DNA from: Caldisericaceae bacterium
GTDB taxonomy: Bacteria > Caldisericota > Caldisericia > Caldisericales > Caldisericaceae
Length of the DNA stretch: 8,275 nucleotides
NCBI GenBank assembly: GCA_026987225.1
Contig: JALSNB010000267.1
Location: 1 to 8,275 of the forward strand
Direction: 5' to 3'
This document shows, in pieces, positions 1 through 6,565 of this stretch; the first letter of the stretch is position 1; the number at the start of each line of letters is the position of its first letter. The notes under the pieces are model-generated. The model did no database searches, was not told the origin of the DNA, and was given only the letters and a program-made list of their open reading frames with translations. The position numbers and the translations under genes are program-made.

Positions 1-360
1 ATGCACATATATCGTATGCGATCCGTTTCCGGCAATATGAATCGGATTGGAAAGAGGCGTACTGTCATCCGAGTCAAAAAGGGACGCAGACCATCCCGAA
101 TCTATTCCCGAAAGAGAAACCGTAATATCGTCTTCATTGGAACAGCTATTTGTTATAACAACTTCGTAATCTGCTGAATGTTCTACACGAACACTCAAAC
201 TCGTATTCTGTGCGGATACGGATGTGTCCGCTTTTGCCCGTGGAACTCCTGATGTTCCGTTAAAAGAAAAAGCAAAACTGCTAAAAATAAGCATGAGTAA
301 AATGAGGAACACAAGGGCTTTCCTGAAGGCAAACGCCCATCTATTCGGTTTTGTTTTCAT
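1..360 (-). CDS. Secreted or surface protein with β-sandwich domain, 5' part only
   Basis: This frame is open from an ATG at 358-360 to the left edge, giving 120 residues without a stop; the C-terminal part lies outside the window. The start is supported by a GGAGGA site ending 4 bases upstream. Residues 1-14 are basic (K2, K4, R7, R13, K14). Residues 15-33 form a hydrophobic segment (ALVFLILLMLIFSSFAFSF), and a good signal peptidase I site follows at AKA|DT (44/45), so the protein is probably exported. Residues 45-120 are rich in Ser, Thr, Asp and Asn and have alternating β-strand character, with YEVVITN (65-71) and VSLSGIDSGWSASL (81-94). This resembles the immunoglobulin-like NPCBM-associated/NEW3 and CARDB domains of bacterial surface proteins; that assignment is from remembered pattern only. 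No catalytic residues are visible, so the function is unknown. It appears to be its own transcription unit, with a promoter at 638-666, separate from the polymerase operon. Confidence 0.72.
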   Translation of the reverse strand, partial: MKTKPNRWAFAFRKALVFLILLMLIFSSFAFSFNGTSGVPRAKADTSVSAQNTSLSVRVEHSADYEVVITNSCSNEDDITVSLSGIDSGWSASLFDSDDSTPLSNPIHIAGNGSHTIYVH

Positions 361-364
361 CTAA

Positions 365-370
365 TCCTCC
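365..370 (-). promoter_or_regulatory. Ribosome-binding site of the secreted-protein gene
   Basis: The minus strand reads GGAGGATTAGATG. This is a strong Shine-Dalgarno core 4-5 bases before the ATG at 358-360, and it decides the start of the exported protein. No complementary TCCTCC stretch was seen in the upstream leader, so there is no obvious sequestering stem. Confidence 0.85.
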
Positions 371-484
371 TTATATTAAATATTAGTAAATGCGACTTTT
401 CGACAAAATACCGAACTTACCGCACGAATTAAAAGACAATTTGTTGAAAACAGTATGAGTTTTCGACACAAAACAATTTGCCCG

Positions 485-540
485 GGAATGCAAAAAGTTT
501 GAGAACAAAACATTTCCCCTTTTTTTATAAAAAGCATTCC
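485..540 (-). other. Long interrupted stem-loop in the leader RNA
   Basis: On the minus-strand RNA the outer arms GGAAUGC (540-534) and GCAUUCC (491-485) pair perfectly. Inside them AAAAAG (524-519) pairs with CUUUUU (497-492). GGGAA (518-514) then pairs with UUCUC (505-501) through one G-U wobble, leaving an 8-base loop. A 9-base U/A-rich bulge sits on the 5' side and a 3-base AAA bulge on the 3' side. The wobble forms only in the minus-strand RNA and would be an A-C mismatch in the other, which fits transcription towards the secreted-protein gene. No U-tract follows, so it is not a terminator. Confidence 0.45.
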
Positions 541-556
541 GTATTAGTAGTAATAC
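541..556 (-). other. Perfect 16-base palindrome, hairpin or operator
   Basis: The minus strand reads GTATTA-CTAC-TAATAC, a perfect 6-bp inverted repeat around 4 bases. It abuts the larger stem-loop at 485-540 with no spacer, so the two helices could stack in RNA. Alternatively it could be a binding site for a dimeric regulator, but it lies about 80 bases downstream of the predicted transcription start, which is unusual for a simple operator. Confidence 0.4.
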
Positions 557-637
557 CTGCAATAAAGTTATTTCTCCCTTCTTAAGTTTCTTCAATGCGG
601 CAATTTTCACAAATTCCGTAAGCCACCTTTTAGAGTG

Positions 638-666
638 ATTGTAATACAAATTTGAAATAAAGTCAA
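638..666 (-). promoter_or_regulatory. σ70-type promoter for the secreted-protein gene
   Basis: The minus strand carries TTGACT at 666-661 and TACAAT at 643-638, separated by exactly 17 bases. Each hexamer matches the σ70 consensus (TTGACA, TATAAT) at five of six positions. Transcription would start near 631 and run towards the secreted-protein gene. The -35 box lies only a few bases beyond the T-tract of the rpoC terminator, so the second transcription unit starts right where the polymerase operon ends. The call rests on sequence alone. Confidence 0.72.
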
Positions 667-670
667 ATTG

Positions 671-707
671 AATAAAAAAGGCGGAAGGTAAAAGAACCTT
701 CCGCCTT
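671..707 (-). terminator. Intrinsic terminator of the rpoB-EF-G-rpoC operon
   Basis: On the minus strand a perfect 12-bp stem, AAGGCGGAAGGT (707-696) with ACCTTCCGCCTT (689-678), encloses a 6-base loop TCTTTT. It runs straight into a T-rich tail (CCGCCTTTTTTATT). The hairpin begins 26 bases after the rpoC stop codon. The T-tract occurs only on the minus-strand product, so it terminates in one direction. This places rpoC last in its operon. Confidence 0.95.
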
Positions 708-733
708 ACGGAAATTAATATCAAAATACGATC

Positions 734-3700
734 TTACTCTTCTTCTCTGAGGTTTGTGCCCGCAGGTATTTTCTTTCCTACGATAATCGATTCTTTCATT
801 CCGCGTAGCAGATCGATTTTTCCCTTAATTGCGGCTTCTGCAAGCACACGCGGAGTTTCCTGGAAGGAAGCAGCCGACAGGAAGCTGTCCGAAGAAAGCG
901 CCGATTTTGTTATGCTTTGAACAAGCACTTCAAAGAGCGCAATTTTCCCGCCGGACGCCCTGACCGCCCTGTTTGCCGTAAGCACTTCATCTCTTCCTAC
1001 AACTTCGCCCTGATAGAAGTTAGTATCTCCCGCATCGATAATTCTTACCTTGCCAAGCATCTGCTTTACAATCAGTTCTATATGCTTGATATTAATGTCA
1101 ACACCCTGAGATTTGTAAACCTTTTCAATTTCCTGAATAAGGTAACGGGCGGTAGTCGTGATGCCTTTGATTCTCAAAAGCTCGCTCGGATCGAGAGGCC
1201 CTTCGCTCAGAATGTCTCCCACTTTAACCACATCTCCGTCTTTTACGTTAAGCCTCTTGTCTCTTGTTGTCGTAATTTTTTCTTTTTTACCGTCTTTGTT
1301 TGTTATTATAACAATTTTCTTGGTTTTCTCGACAGAGATCTGGACTTTACCGGTAAGCGGCGCAATGAGTGCTTTACCGCGCGGGCTCCTTGCACTGAAC
1401 AATTCCTCTACCCTCGGAAGGCCCGTCGTAATATCGGCAACTGCAACACCTCCCGTATGGAACGTTCTTAACGTAAGCTGCGTACCGGGCTCTCCTATGG
1501 ATTCCGCAGCTACAACTCCAACCGCTTCTCCGATGTTTACATGTTTTCTCGAAGAAAGATCCAAACCGTAGCATTTGGCACAAACACCGTGATCCGTATT
1601 GCAAGTAATCGGAGAACGCACCCTTACTTTTTTAACACCGGCTTCTTCTATGAGTTTTGCTTTTTCTTCGTCAATCAGTTCGTTCCTCTTAACAATAATC
1701 TTTCTTTCACCGCTCTGAACAGTAATCTTCTTAATTTTGTGTTCCTTTAACGAATGGTATAACTCTTCGTTGACTACGTCTCCTTCTTCCGCTAATATTT
1801 CCCCGGTATCTTTATCGATAATCTCTTCTCCGATTGTTTCGCCTATGAGTTTTTTGGTAACGGAAATTTCTTTCTTTTCCTGAGGATAGTAAACATTTTC
1901 CGCAGCATACCGTCCCCAGATCTGTTCCTGCAAAGAAAGAATCACGGTATTACCCTCTTTTATTTCTTCCACTTCGATTCCGCTCACACTGTTTTCCACG
2001 AGAATCGAAGGAATATCTAATTTATCGAGTAGTTCGGCCTGTTCTTTAGTAATAACACTCCCTTTTCGAATCAATATCGAATTTGTAGACGGATTTTCCA
2101 CATCTTCCGCAGAAACACGTCCCACAACCCTAACGGATAACGGTTCTACGATTTGATCGCCTATTTTAATCGGCTTTATCCTCTGAACGGCGCAATCTTC
2201 TTCCTTTATGATAAGGCTATGAGCAACATCGACAAGCCTCCTTGTAAGATAACCGGAGTCAGCGGTTTTAAGTGCCGTATCCGCCTGTCCTTTCCTTGCT
2301 CCGTGCGTTGAAAGGAAGTATTCGAGAACGGTAAGTCCTTCACGAAGATTGGATTTAATGGGAAATTCTATGATTTTACCGGTCGGGCCTGCCATAAGCC
2401 CTCTCATACCGGACATCTGAGTGATCTGTGCTTTGTTACCTCTTGCACCGGAATTCGCCATCATATACACGGTATCGTATTCGTCAAAATTCTTGAAAAC
2501 CGATTCTTCGACTTTCTTCGCAGTTTCCTGCCAAATACTTATTACTTTTCTGTATCGCTCTTCGTCGGTAAGGAAACCTTGCTCGTAAAGATTGTTCACT
2601 TCTTCGGTTTTCTTTTCCCCTTCTTTGATAATCTTTTCTCTTTCTTTTGGCATTTTTACGTCATCGAGCCCGATACTGATACCGGCATACGTGGATTCCT
2701 TAAATCCCAAATCTTTTAGGTTATCCAAAAGTATATCCGTTTTAACAAGCCCGAACTTGGAGTAAAAATCGGAAATAATATTATTCAGTGTTTTCTTATC
2801 AACCGTTTTATTTATAAATTCGAATTTTTTTGCTTCTTCTTCGTTATCGAATATGCCTTCCCTGATTCTTTCGTTAAAAAGCACACGTCCCACGGTGGTA
2901 TCGATTTTCTTTCCGTTAGCCACGTAGTGTATTCGACTGTGGAGGCCTAACTTCCCTTTTTCGAACAAAACTTCCACTTCTGCCGGGGAATCGAGTAAGT
3001 GCTTGTAAAATTTCTTATCCTTACCTTCAAGTGTCATATAGTATGCACCGAGCACCATATCCTGAACCGGTCCGTCAAGAGGGCTGCTATTAGCGGGAGA
3101 AAGAATGTTGTGAGAGGAAAGCATAAGCGTTCTTGCTTCCGTTTGTGCGGCAAAAGAAAGCGGCAAATGAATCGCCATCTGGTCGCCGTCAAAGTCTGCG
3201 TTAAAAGGCGTGCAAACAAGAGCTGAGATCTGTATCGTTTTTCCTTCGGTAAGAATCGGCTTGAATGCCTGTATGCTGAGTCTGTGCAGAGTCGGTGCAC
3301 GGTTCAAAAGAACCACGTAGTTTTTCGAAACGTTTTCGAGCACTTTCCAAACTTCCGGGTTCGGGTTTTCTATGAGTTCTTTTGCATGTTTTTTGTTGTA
3401 TCCGAGTTTCGAGAGTTCGTATATCACGAAAGGTTTAAACAGTTCAAGCGCCATTTCCTTAGGCACACCGCACTGATCCAATTTTAGATCCGGCCCGATT
3501 GTAATAACCGCCCTTCCGGAGTAATCGACACGCTTTCCGAGCAAATTTTCCCTGAAACGGCCTTCCTTGCCTTTCAAAATATCCGTAAGCGAGCGGAGTG
3601 GCCTTTTTGACGGGCCGAGAACCGGATACGTTCGCCTTCCGTTGTCAAAAAGCGCATCAACCGCTTCCTGGAGCATTCTCTTTTCATTCTGCAACATAAT

Positions 3701-4528
3701 ATCGGGCGCATTCGCCTCGATGAGTTTCTTTAACCTATTGTTCCTATTGATAACCCTTCTGTACAGTTCGTTCAAATCGTCCGATGCGTATTTTCCTCCT
3801 TCAAGCGTAACAAGAGGCCTGAGATCCGGAGGAATTACCGGAACACGCGTAAGAACCATATCTTCCGGACGCCTGTTATTTTTCAAAAGCCCTTCCACAA
3901 CGCCAAGCAGACGCACGGCAATAATTTTGTCCTGCTTGGAACCTTTTCTCAATCTTTCCACCGCTTCTTCGTGCGTTTTCTTCAAGTCAATCTGTTTTAA
4001 CAGGTCTAAAATCGCTTCTCCGCCCTTCTTTGCTACGAAATCATAACCTTCCGCTTTGTAAAGCCTGTATTCTTCATCTGTGAGGAGTTGTTTCTTTCTG
4101 AGTTTCGTACTTTTCGGATCGATAACGATATAGGAAACAAAATAAATTACTTTTTCCACATCCTTTGCCGGCATGCCGAGCAACAAGCCCACATAGTTGA
4201 TATTATTCTTAAAATACCAGATATGAACTACCGGAGAAGAGAGTTCAATATGACCGAATCTTTCCCTTCTTACGCTGGAAGGTAAAATTTCCACACCGCA
4301 ACGGGGACACGTAAGGCCTGCATACTGTATGCCTTTCATCTTTCCGCAATGGCACTGATAGCTGTGCACCGGTCCGAATATTTTTTCGCAGAATAGTCCG
4401 TCCGGTTCGGGCGTGTACGTTCTGTAGCTATAAGTTTCCGCTTTTTTTACTTCACCGTGAGACCACTTTAAGATATCCTTGCTCGAGGCAAGGAGTATCT
4501 GCAGGGCCTCTATATCATTCTTCTTCAA
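734..4528 (-). CDS. rpoC: DNA-directed RNA polymerase subunit β' (complete)
   Basis: This is the largest catalytic subunit of RNA polymerase, 1264 residues, cytoplasmic. The N-terminal zinc finger uses C59, C61, C74 and C77 (CHC...CPRC). The clamp and double-psi barrel follow, with LLNRAPTLHR (407-416) and the Mg-binding motif NADFDGDQMA (443-452; D445, D447, D449). The bridge helix is at about 728-765 (THGARKGQADTALKTA). The trigger loop is near 1012-1030 (TQLTLRTFHTGG) with no insertion. The second zinc site uses C779, C976, C983 and C986. Between C779 and C976 lie 196 residues, against about 73 in E. coli, and the extra length looks like duplicated BBM2-like modules (see findings). The protein ends soon after KKIPAGT, so the C-terminal tail is short. 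The start is TTG: an in-frame TGA lies three codons upstream, a strong GGAGGTGA site is 6 bases away, and the family N-terminus aligns here. It lies 18 bases after the EF-G stop, in the same operon. Confidence 0.99.
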   Translation of the reverse strand: MKKNDIEALQILLASSKDILKWSHGEVKKAETYSYRTYTPEPDGLFCEKIFGPVHSYQCHCGKMKGIQYAGLTCPRCGVEILPSSVRRERFGHIELSSPVVHIWYFKNNINYVGLLLGMPAKDVEKVIYFVSYIVIDPKSTKLRKKQLLTDEEYRLYKAEGYDFVAKKGGEAILDLLKQIDLKKTHEEAVERLRKGSKQDKIIAVRLLGVVEGLLKNNRRPEDMVLTRVPVIPPDLRPLVTLEGGKYASDDLNELYRRVINRNNRLKKLIEANAPDIMLQNEKRMLQEAVDALFDNGRRTYPVLGPSKRPLRSLTDILKGKEGRFRENLLGKRVDYSGRAVITIGPDLKLDQCGVPKEMALELFKPFVIYELSKLGYNKKHAKELIENPNPEVWKVLENVSKNYVVLLNRAPTLHRLSIQAFKPILTEGKTIQISALVCTPFNADFDGDQMAIHLPLSFAAQTEARTLMLSSHNILSPANSSPLDGPVQDMVLGAYYMTLEGKDKKFYKHLLDSPAEVEVLFEKGKLGLHSRIHYVANGKKIDTTVGRVLFNERIREGIFDNEEEAKKFEFINKTVDKKTLNNIISDFYSKFGLVKTDILLDNLKDLGFKESTYAGISIGLDDVKMPKEREKIIKEGEKKTEEVNNLYEQGFLTDEERYRKVISIWQETAKKVEESVFKNFDEYDTVYMMANSGARGNKAQITQMSGMRGLMAGPTGKIIEFPIKSNLREGLTVLEYFLSTHGARKGQADTALKTADSGYLTRRLVDVAHSLIIKEEDCAVQRIKPIKIGDQIVEPLSVRVVGRVSAEDVENPSTNSILIRKGSVITKEQAELLDKLDIPSILVENSVSGIEVEEIKEGNTVILSLQEQIWGRYAAENVYYPQEKKEISVTKKLIGETIGEEIIDKDTGEILAEEGDVVNEELYHSLKEHKIKKITVQSGERKIIVKRNELIDEEKAKLIEEAGVKKVRVRSPITCNTDHGVCAKCYGLDLSSRKHVNIGEAVGVVAAESIGEPGTQLTLRTFHTGGVAVADITTGLPRVEELFSARSPRGKALIAPLTGKVQISVEKTKKIVIITNKDGKKEKITTTRDKRLNVKDGDVVKVGDILSEGPLDPSELLRIKGITTTARYLIQEIEKVYKSQGVDINIKHIELIVKQMLGKVRIIDAGDTNFYQGEVVGRDEVLTANRAVRASGGKIALFEVLVQSITKSALSSDSFLSAASFQETPRVLAEAAIKGKIDLLRGMKESIIVGKKIPAGTNLREEE

Positions 4529-4534
4529 AGATTT

Positions 4535-4542
4535 TCACCTCC
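4535..4542 (-). promoter_or_regulatory. Ribosome-binding site deciding the TTG start of rpoC
   Basis: The minus strand reads GGAGGTGA followed by 6 bases and TTG. This near-complete anti-16S match lies between the EF-G stop and rpoC. It supports TTG as a genuine initiator, together with the TGA two codons before it in the same frame. Confidence 0.88.
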
Positions 4543-4546
4543 AGGT

Positions 4547-6565
4547 CTATTCATTCTCCTCTCTTTTTGACTCGGCAATTACTTTTTCCGCAACTTTCGG
4601 AGGAGCGGGTTCGTAATGCGAGTGTTGCATTTTAAATTCTCCGGTTCCCTGAGTAATCGAATTCAAATCGTTTGCATAAGTAAGCACTTCGGAAAGCGGA
4701 ACGAGCGCCTCTATTATCTGCTTTCCGTTTTCAGCCTTCATACCTAAAACTTTTCCTCGTTTACTGTTCAGATCGCCTATTACGTCGCCCATATATTGTT
4801 CGTCAACGATAATTTCGAGTTTTTCTATCGGCTCGAGAATTATCGAGTTGCACTGCTCAAGAGCTTTTTTTAACGCCATGGAACCGGCCACCTTGAACGC
4901 AAGTTCTGAAGAGTCAACCGGGTGATACGAACCGTCAACAACCGTAACCTTTATGTCAACAACAGGATAGCCCGCCAGAATACCGTGTTCCATTGCTTCA
5001 CGCACGCCTTTTTCCACGGCAGGAATGTACTGCTTCGGTATGGCGCCGCCGAATATCTTGCTTTCGAATTCGAACTCTTTACCGCGTTCGAGAGGTTCCA
5101 CTTCAAGCCAGCAATGGCCGTACTGACCGTGTCCGCCTGTCTGTTTCTTGTATTTGCCTTCGACTTTCGTCTTCTTTGTAATTGTTTCCCTGTAGGGCAC
5201 TTTTGGAGTTGTAAGTTCTATGTTTACATTGTATCTCTTCCTGAGTTTCTCGACGATTACCGAAAGATGCGTTTCACCTACGCCCGAGATAATTTGCTCT
5301 TTGGTTTCCACATTTTTGGATACTTTTACGGTAGGATCTTCGTCTGTAATTTTGGAAAGCCCTATGCTCATTCTGTCTTCGTCCGCTTTGCTCTTCGGCC
5401 TCATTGCCTTGGAAAGCATGGGCTCCGGGAATTTTATCGGCGGATAAACAATCGGTGCGTCTTTATCGGAAAGCGTATCGTTCGTTTGGGTGGAAACGAG
5501 TTTTGTAATAACCCCGATGTCTCCTGCAATAATTTTATCAGTCGGTTCCTGTGTTCCGCCTCTTACAAAAAGAAGTTGCGAAACTTTCTCAGTCGTATCT
5601 TTTGATGCGTTGTAAACGGAACTGTTCGAACTCAAAACGCCGGAAAATACTTTGGTAAACGAAAGCTTACCGACATAAGGATCACTCAGCGTTTTAAACA
5701 CGAATGCGGAGAAATTTTCATCCGTAGAAATTTTCCTTTCTTCTTCCTCGTTTGTTTTAGGGTTAATCCCTTTAACAACGCCCAATGCCGCAGGAGAAAT
5801 CATATAATCAACGATAAAATCAAGCAGTTCGTCAATTCCGATAAGTGCGGCCGCAGAACCCGAAAGTATGGGGAAGAATTCGCCCTTCATATATGCATTC
5901 TTCAGCCCTTTAATCACTTCTTCTTCCGTAAGTTCTTCGCCTCCGAGGTATTTCTCAAGCAGTTCGTCGTCACCTTCCGCCGCAATCTCGATGAGTTCCT
6001 TTTTTTCGCTTTCAAATCCTTCCGCCGATGACGAAAGCAAATTTGTAACACCCGTAAGTTTTTTTCCGTCAAACACCGGAACTACAACCGGAAAAGCCTT
6101 GACACTAAAAGTATTTTTAATCTGATCCACGATTTTGGAAAAATCCGTTCCTTCAACATCAAGCTTATTTATAAAGAATGCCCTGGGCCTTTCTTCCTTG
6201 GACAGATATTCCCACTGCTTTTTTGTCTGAATTTCAATCCCGCTTGTTGCATTTACAAGAATCAAACCGTTTTCACCGGCACGTATGCCACTGAGTACTT
6301 CGCCGAAAAAGTCCGCATAGCCGGGAGTATCTATGAAGTTAATCTTTACCCCTTTGTGCTCAACCGGAATAACGGAAAGGCTTATACTGATTTTTCTTTC
6401 CTTTTCCTCGGGCTGGTAATCGGATACGGTATTACCGTCTTCAACCTTTCCCATCCTCGAAACAAGTTTTTTCTTGAATAGAATCGCTTCAACAAGAGTT
6501 GTTTTACCTGCGTTGCCGTGAGCAACAATAGTAACGTTCCTAATTTTCTTGGTCTCGTTTACCAT
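4547..6565 (-). CDS. fusA: Elongation factor G-type translational GTPase, probably an EF-G II paralogue
   Basis: This 672-residue protein has the full five-domain EF-G layout. EF-G drives tRNA-mRNA translocation on the ribosome and, with ribosome recycling factor, can split ribosomes. The GTPase motifs are AHGNAGKTT (15-23), switch I around DYQPEEKERKISIS (49-62), DTPGYADF (79-86), NKLD (133-136) and SGSA (235-238). Domain II covers about 283-390 and domain III about 395-470 (ISGVGETHLSVIVEKL). Domain IV has GGHGQYGH (477-484) and DGSYHPVDSSELAFK (544-558), with H548 matching the functionally important tip histidine. Domain V is at about 575-655. Several signatures differ from the main EF-G: Tyr83 replaces the His after DTPG, switch I has RKISI rather than RGITI, and domain III has GETHL rather than GELHL. 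From memory these fit the EF-G II/EF-G-2 subfamily (for example the second EF-G of Thermus thermophilus). The ATG overlaps rpoB by 26 bases, implying translational coupling. Whether the genome has another, canonical fusA cannot be seen here. Confidence 0.93.
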   Translation of the reverse strand: MVNETKKIRNVTIVAHGNAGKTTLVEAILFKKKLVSRMGKVEDGNTVSDYQPEEKERKISISLSVIPVEHKGVKINFIDTPGYADFFGEVLSGIRAGENGLILVNATSGIEIQTKKQWEYLSKEERPRAFFINKLDVEGTDFSKIVDQIKNTFSVKAFPVVVPVFDGKKLTGVTNLLSSSAEGFESEKKELIEIAAEGDDELLEKYLGGEELTEEEVIKGLKNAYMKGEFFPILSGSAAALIGIDELLDFIVDYMISPAALGVVKGINPKTNEEEERKISTDENFSAFVFKTLSDPYVGKLSFTKVFSGVLSSNSSVYNASKDTTEKVSQLLFVRGGTQEPTDKIIAGDIGVITKLVSTQTNDTLSDKDAPIVYPPIKFPEPMLSKAMRPKSKADEDRMSIGLSKITDEDPTVKVSKNVETKEQIISGVGETHLSVIVEKLRKRYNVNIELTTPKVPYRETITKKTKVEGKYKKQTGGHGQYGHCWLEVEPLERGKEFEFESKIFGGAIPKQYIPAVEKGVREAMEHGILAGYPVVDIKVTVVDGSYHPVDSSELAFKVAGSMALKKALEQCNSIILEPIEKLEIIVDEQYMGDVIGDLNSKRGKVLGMKAENGKQIIEALVPLSEVLTYANDLNSITQGTGEFKMQHSHYEPAPPKVAEKVIAESKREENE

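Larger units (their letters stand above)
371..637 (-). other. Long AT-rich leader with stem-loops, no recognised gene
   Basis: About 270 bases separate the predicted transcription start from the Shine-Dalgarno site. On the minus-strand RNA I see three clear stem-loops. At 598-618 a CGG-AATTT stem with a single bulged G has a GUGA loop. At 541-556 there is a perfect 6-bp palindrome with a 4-base loop (GTATTA-CTAC-TAATAC). At 485-540 there is a long interrupted stem starting exactly where the previous one ends. Further towards the gene lie two related short elements, TTTTGTGTCGAAAA and TTTTGTCGAAAA. The leader does not match any riboswitch, T-box or ribosomal-protein leader consensus that I can recall. 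A frame open across much of it looks non-coding. It may be a structured regulatory leader or simply decayed sequence. Confidence 0.4.

Noticed and set aside
485..540. Hairpin as a transcription attenuator or terminator
   Set aside because: On the minus-strand RNA the stem is AU-rich and broken by bulges, and the sequence after it (CGGGCAAATTG) is not a U-tract.
383..724. Open frame of 113 codons on the minus strand between rpoC and the secreted-protein gene
   Set aside because: It begins with a TTG just after the rpoC stop codon and runs through the terminator hairpin and the promoter. It has no good Shine-Dalgarno site, shows no recognisable domain and overlaps the leader stem-loops. A later GTG start would give about 75 residues but also lacks a convincing ribosome site.
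4922..5605. Long plus-strand frame opposite the EF-G gene (227 codons)
   Set aside because: It is a shadow of a strongly conserved gene on the other strand, with no ribosome site and no domain pattern. The same holds for the plus-strand frames opposite rpoC and rpoB, such as 917-1471, 3567-4046 and 7677-8264.
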